64,000 bases of DNA from a gamma proteobacterium endosymbiont of Lamellibrachia anaximandri (lineage in GTDB: Bacteria > Pseudomonadota > Gammaproteobacteria > Chromatiales > Chromatiaceae), in contig JAESPD010000012.1 of the NCBI GenBank assembly GCA_016756855.1, positions 18,336-82,335 on the forward strand, in the 5' to 3' direction. The notes beneath the pieces are model-generated. The model was not told the DNA's origin. It did not search any database and saw only the letters and a program-made list of their open reading frames with translations. The translations under genes and the position numbers were made by a program. Positions 8,846-19,272 of this stretch are shown here, piece by piece. Position 1 is the first letter of the stretch. The number at the start of each line of letters is the position of its first letter.

Positions 8846-9331
8846 TCAATAAAGGACAATGCTTCCGTCGGCCTGGTATTGGATGTAAGCAAGGTTGCTC
8901 TGCATGCCGAGATGATCACCACTGTTACGGAACTTGCTCAACAGAATGTCGCTGCTGCCGAGATCGCCTTGTTTCCCATCCACCTCGATGAAGACGATAG
9001 CGCCCTCTCCCCAGTTTTCTGCATCGTTACAGGTTTTCCCGTCTCCCGATGCGCAGACAGTGACAGGAAGCCCAAGGCGAATCGCTTCCTGATGTGCGAA
9101 CTGAAGGTGGTCTGTTATGGAGCCGGCATCTTTGGCCGTGGTTTCATTTTCGTTCAACTGACTAAAGGCCGGGACACCGGCAACGATCAAAAAAAGAAAT
9201 ACTGCCGCTGCCATCAGCAGCATTGTAGATCCTGTGCCATTACATCGACTGATTTTATCAATACCCATTACGTCACTGACTCCAAAACTGATCTTGTTTC
9301 TCATTATCGGAAAGTCGTGCGATTTCTTCAT
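8846..9331 (-). CDS. FimT/GspH-like pseudopilin with atypical N-terminus
   Basis: 161 residues. The region from about residue 72 matches FimT/GspH minor pseudopilins: a LQFAHQEAIRLGLPVTVCAS helix-strand, then DGKTC...WGEGAIVFIEVDGKQG, and a short C-terminal strand ending GSIVLY. A single membrane helix (about 35-56) precedes it. The normal prepilin cleavage site G|FTLxE is not intact: the aligned stretch reads G-STMLLMA and lacks the glutamate at position +5. It may not be processed by PilD, or may be a relic. Possible starts include Met22 (MGIDKIS). It is a single gene with no other pilus genes nearby. Confidence 0.65.
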   Translation of the reverse strand: MKKSHDFPIMRNKISFGVSDVMGIDKISRCNGTGSTMLLMAAAVFLFLIVAGVPAFSQLNENETTAKDAGSITDHLQFAHQEAIRLGLPVTVCASGDGKTCNDAENWGEGAIVFIEVDGKQGDLGSSDILLSKFRNSGDHLGMQSNLAYIQYQADGSIVLY

Positions 9332-9592
9332 GCAAAAATGGAATCTAGTTCACTGAATGAGAGGGATTGACTCCGAAAACCCCAATCTGAGTAATAGAAA
9401 TCCCAGCCTGGGGAATGGTTTTCCGATTTCACGCCAGTTACTGTTTTGTTGATGATAGATGGTTTTCTGCATCATTCTGAAAAGCAGGGGCTGGAGCAAA
9501 ATTTTGAGAGGGCGGAGATTACCGCTGCGCCGGTATGAATTGTGGTATATGCTAAGATTTATTATCCCACTGCCAGTTATATACCTTGATAC

Positions 9593-10750
9593 ATGGACAT
9601 CAATAAGATGAAGAAAGAGATGCTGCGTTTGCCCACAATTTTTCTTACTGCAGTTGTGCTGATCTCTCTGTCAGGCTGTGCGCAGAAGGAAGCCCCTCCG
9701 GCAGAGGCAACCGCCCGGCCGGTCAAGTCAATGTTAGTGGCAGCACCGGCGCAGGGGGGGGTGCGAAACTTTCCCGGGCGGATCGATGCGGAACACAAGG
9801 CGGAACTCTCGTTCCGGGTACCCGGCAAAGTAATTAAGCTGGAAGTCGCAGAGGGTGAGCGGGTCAAGAAGGGGCAACTACTGGCGAAACTCGATGCCAA
9901 GGACTATCAAGTGGTCGTGAAGGATCGCCAGGCGACTTACGACAATACGAAAAAAGATTTTGATCGTGCCAAGGGATTGGTGGAGAAGGGACATATCTCC
10001 CGGCGTGACTACGACAAGATTGAAGCCTCATTCAAAAGCGCCTCCGCCGCGCTGGAAAAAGCCCGACTTGATCTGCGCTACACGCAGTTGAAGGCACCCT
10101 TTGATGGCAGCGTCGCCAGACGTTATATACAGCAGTTTGAGGAGGTGCAGGCCAAACAGACAGTCTTTTCCCTGATGGATAATACTCAACTGGAGGTCAA
10201 GTTCGACGTGCCGGAAAACCTTATCTTGCGACTTACTCCTGCCAAAACAGATGCAGAGAAGGGTGGCAAGGTATCTGTCTGGGCCGCTTTCGATACGGTG
10301 CCGGATAGACGCTTCGATCTGGTATTTAAGGAAATTGCTACCAAGGCGGATGCAAAAACCCAGACTTTTCAGGTGACCTATACCATGCCGGCACCGACCG
10401 AACTGGTCGTATTGCCGGGCATGACCGCCAACGTCACTGCAGATCTCACCAAGGCGCTGGAAGAGAAAGTGGTCTATTTTGTTCCCGTCAACGCGGTTTC
10501 CGCTAATGGCAAGCTCGACTCCCGAATCTGGGTTGTGGATGAGGCCTCGATGACGGTAGCAGCGCGGAAGGTATCGCTGGGACGTATGAAGGGTGCCTCG
10601 ATCGAAGTGACGGAAGGCATAGAACCGGGGATGCGGATTGTCACAGCCGGTTCCGCCTATCTTGCCGAAAACATGAAAGTGACGCTGATGAAACAGACCG
10701 AGCAGGCTGAGCCCAGGGGGGAGGATATTCCCGTCATGGACAAACAGTAG
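9593..10750 (+). CDS. RND efflux system, periplasmic adaptor (membrane fusion) lipoprotein
   Basis: 385 residues. An N-terminal lipoprotein signal ends at LSLSGC (lipobox Cys about residue 29). Then come the barrel-sandwich strands (PGKVIKLEVAEGERVKKGQLLAKLD), a coiled-coil hairpin (about 103-160), and the second lipoyl half (LKAPFDGSVARRYIQQFEEV). This is an HlyD/AcrA-type adaptor linking an inner-membrane RND pump to an outer-membrane channel. ATG 9593 is followed by an in-frame ATG at 9608; either could be the start. The pump gene follows after 32 bases. No TolC-like gene is adjacent. Confidence 0.93.
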   Translation: MDINKMKKEMLRLPTIFLTAVVLISLSGCAQKEAPPAEATARPVKSMLVAAPAQGGVRNFPGRIDAEHKAELSFRVPGKVIKLEVAEGERVKKGQLLAKLDAKDYQVVVKDRQATYDNTKKDFDRAKGLVEKGHISRRDYDKIEASFKSASAALEKARLDLRYTQLKAPFDGSVARRYIQQFEEVQAKQTVFSLMDNTQLEVKFDVPENLILRLTPAKTDAEKGGKVSVWAAFDTVPDRRFDLVFKEIATKADAKTQTFQVTYTMPAPTELVVLPGMTANVTADLTKALEEKVVYFVPVNAVSANGKLDSRIWVVDEASMTVAARKVSLGRMKGASIEVTEGIEPGMRIVTAGSAYLAENMKVTLMKQTEQAEPRGEDIPVMDKQ

Positions 10751-10782
10751 CAGCGGCCCGACTGACTGACAGGAATCAGCTA

Positions 10783-13700
10783 ATGAACATCGGTGAATAT
10801 TCGATAGAGAAGAAAGTCGTCTCCTGGCTGCTGGTCATCATTATGGTGGCGGGTGGATTCTACGGCTTCGAGAAGATGGGCAAACTGGAAGATCCCAACT
10901 TCACCATCAAACAGGCCAAGATCATCACCTTCTATCCCGGCGCCACCGCCCAGGAGGTGCAGGATGAGGTGACCTACCATATAGAAGAGGCACTTCAGCT
11001 GATGGGGCAGCTGAAGCGCATCAGGATGTCTATTGCGCGCCCTGGCATGTCTGATCTCAATGTCGAGTTCAAGGACGAGTATAAGGCGAAGGATTTTCCC
11101 GACATCTACGATGAGCTGCGGCGCAAGATCGCCGACATGAAACACAAACTTCCGCCGGGGGTCCAGGGTCCGATCATCATCGATGATTTCGGTGATGTCT
11201 ATGGTATCTATCTTGCCCTGCAGGGAGAGGGTTATACCTATCGCGATCTCAAGGACGTGGCGGATGATCTCAAGAAACAGCTGGTGCTGGTGGATGGGGT
11301 CAAGAAGATCGTCATCGGCGGTGAGCAGCCGGAAGTGGTCTATGTGGAGATCTCCCGCACCCGTATGGGTGAGCTGGGTATCTCCCTGGAACAGATCGGC
11401 AATGTCCTGCAGTCCCAGAATGTGGTCGAGGATGCGGGCAAGGTGCGGGTAGGTCCCGACTATATCCGCATTCATCCGACAGGCGAGTTTGACTCAGTGC
11501 AGGCGATCGGCGATCTGCTCATCAGCTCGGAAAACAGGAAACTGATCTATCTGAAGGATATCGCCTCTATACATCGTGCCTACGAGGAGGTCCCCGGTAA
11601 ACTGATCTATTTCAATGGAAAGCCTGCACTCACAATGGGTATATCCATGCGTGGTGGCGAAAATGTCGTTGCGGTGGGTGAGACGTTGGTGCAACGGTTC
11701 CATGAGCTGCAATCGATTATTCCTGTCGGTATGGATCTGAATATTATTTATGATCAGCCCACCGAAGTTAACAATTCCGTTAACGGTTTTATCGTCAGTG
11801 TGGGCCAGGCAATCGGCATAGTGATTGCAGTCCTGCTGCTTTTCATGGGGTTGACCTCGGGGTTGATAATTGGGGCAGTGCTTCTGATCACCGTAGCAGG
11901 CACGCTGCTTGTGATGGAGTTGTACGGTATCGAACTGCAGAGAATCTCGCTCGGTGCACTGGTTATCGCGCTGGGTATGCTGGTGGATAACGCTATTGTG
12001 GTGGCGGAGGGCATGCTGGTCCGTATCCAGTCGGGTATGCCGGCAACCCAGGCGGCAAAAGAGGCGGTGGGAAAGACCATCTGGGCGCTGCTGGGCGGTA
12101 CCATTATCGGTATCCTCGCGTTTTCTGCGATAGGTCTCTCCAGCGATAATACCGGTGAGTTTGCCAGCTCACTCTTCTATGTGATCCTGATCTCCCTGAC
12201 GCTCTCCTGGGTGACGGCAATCAGTACGACGCCGCTCTTGTGTGCGCTCTTCATGCGTCCGAAAAAAGGTGGGGATGGCGCTGCAGACAATCCCTATGAT
12301 AAAGGCTTCTTCAAACTCTTCAGAACCCTTCTGAAAGCAGTCATCAAGGCGCGCTGGCTGGCGGTTATTGTCGTGATTAGCCTATTTGTGAGCGCAGTGC
12401 TGGGATTCGGTTATATCAAAAACGCCTTTTTCCCCAGCGCCAATACACCGATGTTTTTCGTCGATGTCTGGGAACCCGAGGGAACCGATATACGGGAGAC
12501 TCGTGATGATGCTCTGAAGATTGCTGAATTTCTTCGCAGTCAGGCGGGTGTGGTCAAGACAACCACGCTGGTGGGCGGGGGGGATGCCCGGTTTGCGTTG
12601 ACATACGAACCCAAAGAGGCAAGTCCGGCCTACGCGCAGATCATCGTGCAGACAGAAGAACTGGAACAGATCTCCCGCGTCTGGCCGGACGTCGAAGCCT
12701 ATATGCGCGATAATTTTCCTCAGCTCGATCCCATTATAAAACCTTTCCGTATCGGTCCAGGCCGCGACGGCAAGATCGAGGCGCGTTTCCACGGACCGGA
12801 TGCAGCAGTCCTGCGTGACCTGGCCGAACAGGCAAAGGCGATCATGCGGCAGGATGCAGAGGCCAAAGAGATCAACGACGATTGGCGCCAGCCGGTGGAA
12901 CTCATCCGTCCGCTCTTCAATGAAAAGGTGGGGCGACAGTTGGGTATCACTCGCCATGATCTTGCTATCGCACTGAAGTCTGCGTTTGAAGGCAAAAACG
13001 TGGGTGTCTATCGGGATGGTATCCGGATGTTGCCGATCAAGCTTCGACCACCGGTCGATGAGCGTGCGGACGTGGCCAATATTCAGGATATCCAGGTTTG
13101 GAGTCCTGCGTTACAGAAGGCGGTGCCTGTGGCACAGGTTGTGAGTGGTTTCGAGACGGTTTTCGAGAACACAGTGATCCGAGGGCGCAACCGGATTCAG
13201 ACCATCATTGCGGCCTGTAATCCCACCGGTGAACTGGCGACGCCGCTGTTCAACCGTCTGCGGACAAAGATCGAAGCAGTTGAATTACCGCCGGGTTATG
13301 AGCTCTCCTGGGGCGGCGAATATGAAGACTCCAGCAATGCCCAGGCAGGACTCTCCAAAGTGCTGCCGACGGGTTTTATTATGATGATCCTGGTCAGTAT
13401 CCTACTGTTTGCCAAGGTGCGTCAGCCGCTGATCATCTGGTTGACCGTGCCACTGGCCATTGTCGGCATCACAGCCGGATTGCTTGGCTTCGACGGTGCC
13501 TTTGACTTTATGTCTCTGCTCGGCGCATTGAGTCTCATCGGTCTGCTGATCAAAAATGCCATAGTTTTGATCGATGAGATCGACCAGCAGATCGATGATG
13601 GCAAAGAGCATTTGGCGGCAATTCTGGACGCCACGGTCAGTCGGTTGCGTCCGGTATTGATGGCAGCCGCCACCACCATTCTGGGGTTGATCCCTCTGCT

Positions 13701-13833
13701 CTCTGATGTCTTCTTCGTCAACATGTCGATCACCATCATGGCGGGACTGGGTTTTGCGACGCTGCTGACGCTGCTCTTTGTCCCGGTTCTGTACGCAGTT
13801 TTCTTCCGGGTGCCTTATTCCAAGGATGCCTGA
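10783..13833 (+). CDS. RND efflux transporter, inner-membrane pump
   Basis: 1016 residues of AcrB/HAE1-type architecture: TM1 near residue 12, a large periplasmic loop, TM2-6 (about 335-500), TM7 near 530, a second loop, and TM8-12 from about 865. The proton-relay helix is visible as GALVIALGMLVDNAIVVAEGM, with paired aspartate-asparagine as in this family. It uses proton motive force to export drugs, detergents or metabolites with the adaptor upstream. The product ends ...YSKDA because the stop codon TGA lies inside a palindromic repeat (13828-13853); the natural C-terminus may have been replaced by the repeat insertion. Confidence 0.95.
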   Translation: MNIGEYSIEKKVVSWLLVIIMVAGGFYGFEKMGKLEDPNFTIKQAKIITFYPGATAQEVQDEVTYHIEEALQLMGQLKRIRMSIARPGMSDLNVEFKDEYKAKDFPDIYDELRRKIADMKHKLPPGVQGPIIIDDFGDVYGIYLALQGEGYTYRDLKDVADDLKKQLVLVDGVKKIVIGGEQPEVVYVEISRTRMGELGISLEQIGNVLQSQNVVEDAGKVRVGPDYIRIHPTGEFDSVQAIGDLLISSENRKLIYLKDIASIHRAYEEVPGKLIYFNGKPALTMGISMRGGENVVAVGETLVQRFHELQSIIPVGMDLNIIYDQPTEVNNSVNGFIVSVGQAIGIVIAVLLLFMGLTSGLIIGAVLLITVAGTLLVMELYGIELQRISLGALVIALGMLVDNAIVVAEGMLVRIQSGMPATQAAKEAVGKTIWALLGGTIIGILAFSAIGLSSDNTGEFASSLFYVILISLTLSWVTAISTTPLLCALFMRPKKGGDGAADNPYDKGFFKLFRTLLKAVIKARWLAVIVVISLFVSAVLGFGYIKNAFFPSANTPMFFVDVWEPEGTDIRETRDDALKIAEFLRSQAGVVKTTTLVGGGDARFALTYEPKEASPAYAQIIVQTEELEQISRVWPDVEAYMRDNFPQLDPIIKPFRIGPGRDGKIEARFHGPDAAVLRDLAEQAKAIMRQDAEAKEINDDWRQPVELIRPLFNEKVGRQLGITRHDLAIALKSAFEGKNVGVYRDGIRMLPIKLRPPVDERADVANIQDIQVWSPALQKAVPVAQVVSGFETVFENTVIRGRNRIQTIIAACNPTGELATPLFNRLRTKIEAVELPPGYELSWGGEYEDSSNAQAGLSKVLPTGFIMMILVSILLFAKVRQPLIIWLTVPLAIVGITAGLLGFDGAFDFMSLLGALSLIGLLIKNAIVLIDEIDQQIDDGKEHLAAILDATVSRLRPVLMAAATTILGLIPLLSDVFFVNMSITIMAGLGFATLLTLLFVPVLYAVFFRVPYSKDA

Positions 13834-13853
13834 TCCGCTGTGCTTGATCAGGC
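13828..13853. repeat. Single-module palindromic repeat that supplies a stop codon
   Basis: GCCTGATC (13828-13835), a 10-base loop, and GATCAGGC (13846-13853), the GATC module without its partner. The TGA within the left arm (13831-13833) is the stop codon of the RND pump gene. Confidence 0.75.
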
Positions 13854-13978
13854 CTGCGAATCCAACATGCCATGGGTGTTGATCGGCAGTAACAATTGCC
13901 TTGCCAACAGCATGGTATCTGTTGGCTGTCAGGGGCAGACACTGATCTATACTTCCTCTCATAACACCAAAGGAGGAG

Positions 13979-14350
13979 ATGAGCATGTCGGATATACTGC
14001 AGCATATACGTAGCCCTGCCTCGAATCAGAATGACCCGGATGGCAACCTGCTGGACTTGGCTCCCTGGTCAGAAGATGCGGCAGTTGCAAGAGCCCAGGA
14101 GCTGGGTATCGAGTTGAGTAATGATCATTGGGACGTTGTCCTCTTCGTACGTGATTACTATCGCGGACGAGGGGAGAAGGCCAAGGCGCGGGAGATCACA
14201 AAGGCGTTGGTGGAGGAGTTTGCCGAAGATGGTGGGAAAAAATGGCTCTATCAACTGTTTCCCGGTGGCCCGGTCAACCAGGCCAGCCACATAGCCGGTA
14301 TACAGGTGCCTGGTGGTGTAAACGATCCATCCTTTGGCAGTACCCATTAG
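13979..14350 (+). CDS. DsrC/TusE family protein lacking cysteine
   Basis: 123 residues of DsrC/TusE fold: DGNLLDLAPWSEDAAVARAQELGIELSNDHWDVVLFVRDYY, then KKWLYQLFPGGPVNQASHIAGI, the conserved helical core. In DsrC the C-terminal arm carries two reactive cysteines and in TusE one; this protein has no cysteine at all and ends GVNDPSFGSTH. It therefore cannot carry persulfide sulfur and may be regulatory, like the cysteine-free group called RspA. A strong AGGAGG lies before ATG 13979 and a second ATG (13985). It is monocistronic and convergent with the CoA-binding gene only four bases away. Confidence 0.85.
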   Translation: MSMSDILQHIRSPASNQNDPDGNLLDLAPWSEDAAVARAQELGIELSNDHWDVVLFVRDYYRGRGEKAKAREITKALVEEFAEDGGKKWLYQLFPGGPVNQASHIAGIQVPGGVNDPSFGSTH

Positions 14351-14354
14351 GCCA

Positions 14355-14729
14355 TCAGAAAACGCGGGTTCTCAGCATTACCAGGGTACAGCCCTCCAGC
14401 CACTCGATGCCTGCCTTGTCCAGGCGTGACATGAGTGCTTGGGATTCGGTGCCCGGATTGAAGATCACCCTGCCGGGTGCTGCATTGACGATCTCATCGA
14501 ACAAGGGTGCCAGGCGCTGTGGCCCGACATAGAGGGTCAGGGTGTCGATGGTTTTTGAGATCTTCCCTAATGATGGAAATACCTGCAGGCCTTCGACGCT
14601 CTCCAGTTTCGGGTGTACAGGCGTGACTTCATAGCCGAGTTCATTCAGCAGTTTAATTGCCTGATTGGCGTAACGGTGCGGTTTGGCGCTGGCGCCAAGC
14701 ACCGCGACATGGTGTTCTGACGGTTTCAT
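14355..14729 (-). CDS. CoA-binding (YccU-like) protein
   Basis: 124 residues forming one Rossmann-like CoA_binding domain: [21 protein letters not shown] at the N-terminus, [10 protein letters not shown], and [10 protein letters not shown] near residue 90. Relatives in E. coli (YccU) and Thermus bind CoA but have no assigned enzyme activity. Its ATG overlaps the valS stop codon by four bases (ATGA), so it is translated as the last gene of a valS transcript. Family identity is firm; the function is not known. Confidence 0.9.
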   Translation of the reverse strand: MKPSEHHVAVLGASAKPHRYANQAIKLLNELGYEVTPVHPKLESVEGLQVFPSLGKISKTIDTLTLYVGPQRLAPLFDEIVNAAPGRVIFNPGTESQALMSRLDKAGIEWLEGCTLVMLRTRVF

Positions 14730-17599
14730 AGCGCCTGAATCTTTTCTGCCTGCGCCTGCAAATCCTCAAGCGCCTTGCGGGCGACCTCCATCTTGTCCTT
14801 CTCTTTCTGCACTACGGCTGCCGGTGCCTTGTCTACAAAGTTGGGGTTGGAGAGTTTTTTTCCGGTGCGTTCCACTTCCCCCAGCAGTTTGCCGATCTCC
14901 TTCTCCAGACGTTTGATCTCCGCGTCTTTGTCGATCAGACCGGCAAGAGGGATCAGCACTTTCATCTTGCCCACCAGTGCAGTGGCGCACTCCGGCCCCG
15001 CCTCTCCCGCAGGCAGGACTTCCACCGACTCTGTGCGGGCAAGGAAATCGAGGTAGCGGCGGTTGGTGACGAGCCAATCCTGGTCCTGTTTCGTGGCATT
15101 CGCCAACAACACGGGAACCGGCTTGCCGGGTGAGATGTTCATCTCGCCCTTGATCTTGCGTATGCCGAGAATGAACTGCATTGTCCACTCCATCTCGGCG
15201 ACTGCACGCTCGTCGATCAGCGATCGATCCGCTACCGGATAGCCCTGCAACATGATGGTGTCACCCTCGGCGTCGGTCATTGGCGCGACCCTCTGCCAGA
15301 TCTCTTCGGTGATGAAGGGCATGATCGGATGAGTGAGGCGAAGCAGGGTCTCCAGAACCTGAACCAGGGTGCGACGGGCGCCGCGTTTGGTCGCTTCCAA
15401 CTTCCTGTCTTCCGCGACACTCGCGCTTCCCTGTGCATCGGCTGCGTCCGAGGAGGCATCGTTCGTCAATACCGGCTTACAGAGTTCCAGGTACCAGTCG
15501 CAGTAGTTGTTCCAGGTGAACTCGTAGATCGCCTGGGCGGCGTGGTCGAAACGGTAGTTGTCGATCGATTGGGTTACCGCAGAAATGGTGGACTGGAGTT
15601 GGGTGGTGATCCAACGGTCGGCGACTGAAAGTTCGAACTCCGATGAACCTTTGCCGGTATCTTCGCCTTCGGTGTTCATCAACACGTAGCGAGTGGCGTT
15701 CCACAGCTTGTTGCAGAAGTTACGGTAGCCTTCGACCCGGCCCAGATCGAACTTGATGTCGCGGCCCCGGGAGGCCAGTGCAGCAAAGGTGAAGCGTATG
15801 GCGTCAGTGCCGAAACTGGGGATGCCGTCAGGGAAGTCCTTGCGGGTTGCCTGTTCGATCTTTTTCGCCAGTTGCGGCTGCATCATGCCGCTGGTGCGTT
15901 TCTTCACCAGTGGCTCCAGCTCGATGCCGTCGATCAGATCGATGGGGTCGAGCACGTTGCCCTTCGATTTCGACATCTTGTCGCCGTGGGAGTCGCGCAC
16001 CAGACCGTGTATGTAGACCTCTTTGAAAGGCACATCGTCCATGAACTTTATGCCCATCATGATCATGCGGGCGACCCAGAAGAAGATGATGTCGAACCCG
16101 GTGACCAGCACCGAGGTGGGGTAGAAAGCCTTTACCCGCTCGGTATCCTCGGGCCAGCCCAAGGTGGAGAAGGGCCAGAGGGCTGAGCTGAACCAGGTAT
16201 CGAGCACATCCTCGTCCTGGCGCAGAGGGTAGTCCGCAGGCAGATCGTGTTTCTCTCTCACTTCAGCTTCGGAGCGGCCGACATAGACATTGCCGGCATC
16301 GTCGTACCAGGCCGGGATCCGGTGGCCCCACCAGATCTGGCGGCTGATGCACCAGTCCTGAATATTGCGCATCCACTCAAAATAGGTGTTTTTCCAGTTG
16401 TCAGGGACGAATTTGATGTCGCCGTTCTCCACCGCCTCGATGGCAGGTTTCGCCAGTGGAGCCACCTTGACGTACCACTGATCGGTGAGAAAGGGTTCGA
16501 TAACTGCGCCGGAGCGGTCGCCACGGGGCACCATCAGCTTGTGGTCGTCGATCTTCTCCAGTAGTCCCTGGGCCTTCAGGTCGGTGACGATCTGCTTGCG
16601 CGCAGCGTAGCGGTCCATGCCGATGTAGGCTGTCGGGATCAGGTTGTCTTCATCCTCATCGTTGTCACGGATGGCAGCATCGACGGTGAAGATGTTGATC
16701 AGGCCGCCGTGGGGCTCTTCGGAGATGATCTTCTCATCCCGGTGGCGCTGCCAGACCGCATAGTCGTTGAAGTCGTGGGCCGGGGTAATCTTCACGCAGC
16801 CGGTGCCGAATTCGGGATCGACATGCTCTTCGTCAGCGATGATGGGGATCCTGCGGCCTGTCAGCGGCAGCTCCAGCAGTTCGCCGATCATGTGTTTGTA
16901 GCGCTCGTCGCTGGGATTGACCGCCACCGCGCAGTCGCCGAGCAGGGTCTCGGGGCGGGTGGTGGCGACGAACAGATGGCCCTGGCCGTTGGAGAGAGGA
17001 TAGCGCATGTGCCACATGTGGCCGTTCTCTTCCTCGGAGAGCACCTCCAGGTCTGAGACGGCGGTGTGCAGCACCGGGTCCCAGTTGACCAGACGTTTGC
17101 CGCGGTAGATCAGACCCTCTTCGTGGAGGCGAACAAAGACCTCTTTTACCGCATCCGAGAGACCATCATCCATGGTGAAGCGCTCGTGCTCCCAGTCGAG
17201 GGAACTTCCCATGCGCCGCAGTTGGCGGGTGATGGTGTTGCCTGAGTGTTCCTTCCAGTCCCAGATTCGTTCGATGAATTTTTCCCGGCCATAGTCGTGA
17301 CGGGTCTTACCTTCGGCATTGATCAGACGTTCCACCACCATCTGTGTGGCGATGCCCGCATGATCAGAACCCGCTTGCCAGAGGGTGCGTTCCCCCTTCA
17401 TGCGGTGGAAACGGGTCAGGGCATCCATGATGGTGTCCTGAAAGGCGTGACCCATGTGTAGTCTGCCGGTGACATTGGGTGGCGGGATCATGATGCAGTA
17501 GACACCATCCCCTTCGTCTTTGGGCGCAAAGTAGCCGCGCTCCTCCCAAGTCTGGTACCAGCGTTGTTCAATGGCGTGGGGATCGTAAGTCTTGTCCAT
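14726..17599 (-). CDS. valS: Valine--tRNA ligase
   Basis: 957 residues, the standard length. The class I signatures are clear: [14 protein letters not shown] (HIGH-type, about residues 38-51) and [12 protein letters not shown] (KMSKS, about 550-561). The editing (CP1) domain lies between, with [10 protein letters not shown] near 220. The anticodon-binding domain and a C-terminal coiled coil ([17 protein letters not shown]) follow. It attaches valine to tRNA-Val. The CoA-binding gene overlaps its 3' end. About 220 bases of non-coding DNA separate its start from the divergent response regulator gene. Confidence 0.98.
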   Translation of the reverse strand: MDKTYDPHAIEQRWYQTWEERGYFAPKDEGDGVYCIMIPPPNVTGRLHMGHAFQDTIMDALTRFHRMKGERTLWQAGSDHAGIATQMVVERLINAEGKTRHDYGREKFIERIWDWKEHSGNTITRQLRRMGSSLDWEHERFTMDDGLSDAVKEVFVRLHEEGLIYRGKRLVNWDPVLHTAVSDLEVLSEEENGHMWHMRYPLSNGQGHLFVATTRPETLLGDCAVAVNPSDERYKHMIGELLELPLTGRRIPIIADEEHVDPEFGTGCVKITPAHDFNDYAVWQRHRDEKIISEEPHGGLINIFTVDAAIRDNDEDEDNLIPTAYIGMDRYAARKQIVTDLKAQGLLEKIDDHKLMVPRGDRSGAVIEPFLTDQWYVKVAPLAKPAIEAVENGDIKFVPDNWKNTYFEWMRNIQDWCISRQIWWGHRIPAWYDDAGNVYVGRSEAEVREKHDLPADYPLRQDEDVLDTWFSSALWPFSTLGWPEDTERVKAFYPTSVLVTGFDIIFFWVARMIMMGIKFMDDVPFKEVYIHGLVRDSHGDKMSKSKGNVLDPIDLIDGIELEPLVKKRTSGMMQPQLAKKIEQATRKDFPDGIPSFGTDAIRFTFAALASRGRDIKFDLGRVEGYRNFCNKLWNATRYVLMNTEGEDTGKGSSEFELSVADRWITTQLQSTISAVTQSIDNYRFDHAAQAIYEFTWNNYCDWYLELCKPVLTNDASSDAADAQGSASVAEDRKLEATKRGARRTLVQVLETLLRLTHPIMPFITEEIWQRVAPMTDAEGDTIMLQGYPVADRSLIDERAVAEMEWTMQFILGIRKIKGEMNISPGKPVPVLLANATKQDQDWLVTNRRYLDFLARTESVEVLPAGEAGPECATALVGKMKVLIPLAGLIDKDAEIKRLEKEIGKLLGEVERTGKKLSNPNFVDKAPAAVVQKEKDKMEVARKALEDLQAQAEKIQAL

Positions 17600-17822
17600 G
17601 GGTTTACGTGAGGGTTGGTCGCAAAAGTTGCCTATTATAACCGGATGGACCGGATAAGGTGGAGGGCGGTTTTCTTGCCGATTCGGCTCAACCGTGTGGA
17701 GAATCTTCCTTCAGTTATCGCTTTCGTGGCCGCCAAACAGGTATGGAACGGCTCGATTTCGGAGATAGGTGTGTCGAAATGGGCGTTATCTAATGGAATT
17801 AACTGATGTGTATTTGTAAAAA

Positions 17823-19043
17823 ATGGACGCTTCTATAGACATACTTGCGATAGATGACGACAAGATAAGCCGTAAAATTATTGGTCGCACTCTTGAAGCG
17901 GCAGGTATGGTGCCGAGGTTCGCCGAAAATGGCGAAGAGGGGCTTGCTGAAGCCCAGCGTCATATTCCCGATATCGTCCTTCTCGATGTTGAGATGCCCG
18001 GCCTCAATGGTTATGAGGTCTGCGATCGTCTGCGCCATACTGAAGTGACCAAAAATGTTCCGGTTGTCTTCCTCTCCTCCCACAGTTCCCTGCGGGAAAG
18101 GATGCTGGGCTATGAAATGGGGGGGGATGACTATCTGGTCAAGCCTTTTGAGCCGGAAAATCTGATCGCCCGTATCAGGGTGCTGATCAAATACAGGGAT
18201 GAGCAACAGGAGTTGCAGGCGCAATACGAGCTGGCGCAGAAAACCGCCTTTATCGCGATGACCGGGACCAGCGAACTGGGCATGGCTGTGCAGTTTGTGG
18301 AGAAGAGTTACGCCTACAAAACCTACGAGGAGCTGGCAGATGGGATTTTTGGAGTCATGGGCCATCTGCAACTGGAGTGTTGCCTGATGATCATGGATGA
18401 AAACACGCCTCTTTGGTTCTCATCGGAGGGCGGCATCAGTCCGTTGGAAAAGGAACTGATCGAGATGGCGGATAAGGAGATGCGTTTTTTTGATTTTGGA
18501 GCCAATACCATCGTCAACTACCCCACGCTCAGTCTGTTGGTAAAAAACATGCCCCTCGATGATCCTGGACGTTATGGGCAAATCAAGGATCTCCTGCCGA
18601 TAATGCTTTCTGCCGCGAATGCGAAAAACAGCACCATTAGTGTCGAATTGGCCCTGCTGGGGCAGAGCCGCGATCTGTTGAGAGCCTTTGGCCAGATCCG
18701 GGCAAAGCTCTACTACCTTGCCCGGGGTATGCTGGACAAGCAGGAAGAGAGTGGTGGACTGCTGCGGGAGATGGCGGAGCATATCAACTACGATCTGCTG
18801 CGCATGGGTCTGGAGGAAGATCAGGAGGAGTATCTACTCACGCGAATCGATACTGCGATCGATGAGGCGATGGAACGTATCGACTCAGGTGAGACCATCT
18901 ACTATACGCTGTCAAATGTGCTGGCGAGCATTAAAGGGGTTATGCAGAACCAGGAGCATATCGTGGAGGCGTTTGCCACGAGCCAGGCAGTGGATAGTGA
19001 TGCAGATAAGAAAAGTTATGAAGGGGATATTGAGCTCTTCTAA
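17823..19043 (+). CDS. Response regulator with receiver domain and unrecognised output region
   Basis: 406 residues. Residues 1-125 form a receiver domain: DDD near residue 11, phospho-acceptor D56 in IVLLDVEMPGLNGYEV, S/T in FLSSHSS, and K in VKPFEP. After a short coiled coil (KYRDEQQELQAQYELAQKTA) the rest (about 145-380) matches no output domain that I recognise. It has a mixed alpha/beta stretch that could be a divergent GAF-like fold (LECCLMIMDENTPLWFSSEG), then long helices. No DNA-binding, GGDEF, EAL or HD-GYP motif is seen. No histidine kinase is adjacent, so the partner is unknown. Confidence 0.85.
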   Translation: MDASIDILAIDDDKISRKIIGRTLEAAGMVPRFAENGEEGLAEAQRHIPDIVLLDVEMPGLNGYEVCDRLRHTEVTKNVPVVFLSSHSSLRERMLGYEMGGDDYLVKPFEPENLIARIRVLIKYRDEQQELQAQYELAQKTAFIAMTGTSELGMAVQFVEKSYAYKTYEELADGIFGVMGHLQLECCLMIMDENTPLWFSSEGGISPLEKELIEMADKEMRFFDFGANTIVNYPTLSLLVKNMPLDDPGRYGQIKDLLPIMLSAANAKNSTISVELALLGQSRDLLRAFGQIRAKLYYLARGMLDKQEESGGLLREMAEHINYDLLRMGLEEDQEEYLLTRIDTAIDEAMERIDSGETIYYTLSNVLASIKGVMQNQEHIVEAFATSQAVDSDADKKSYEGDIELF

Positions 19044-19272
19044 ACGCTGAAATTCCGCTACAAAAAACCGCATAAAAATCTACTCTTCATTGCTGAATCC
19101 GTCTTCAGTCCCTCTTAAGAATAAAGCGCCATGACCATGACCCTATTATCGGGTCATCCCGCTGTGTTCCGGGTAAATTCAGTAATGGTTCGGCAACAAA
19201 AAAAGGCTATCATATCCGGATGATTCAATTTGGGTGGAGCAGGTTCCGCCTCCCGACAAAGGAAGGAAGTAA

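Noticed and set aside
9593..13833. The two RND systems as a recent duplication
   Set aside because: The two pumps and adaptors differ throughout, one adaptor is a lipoprotein and only one has a TetR gene, so they are separate families.
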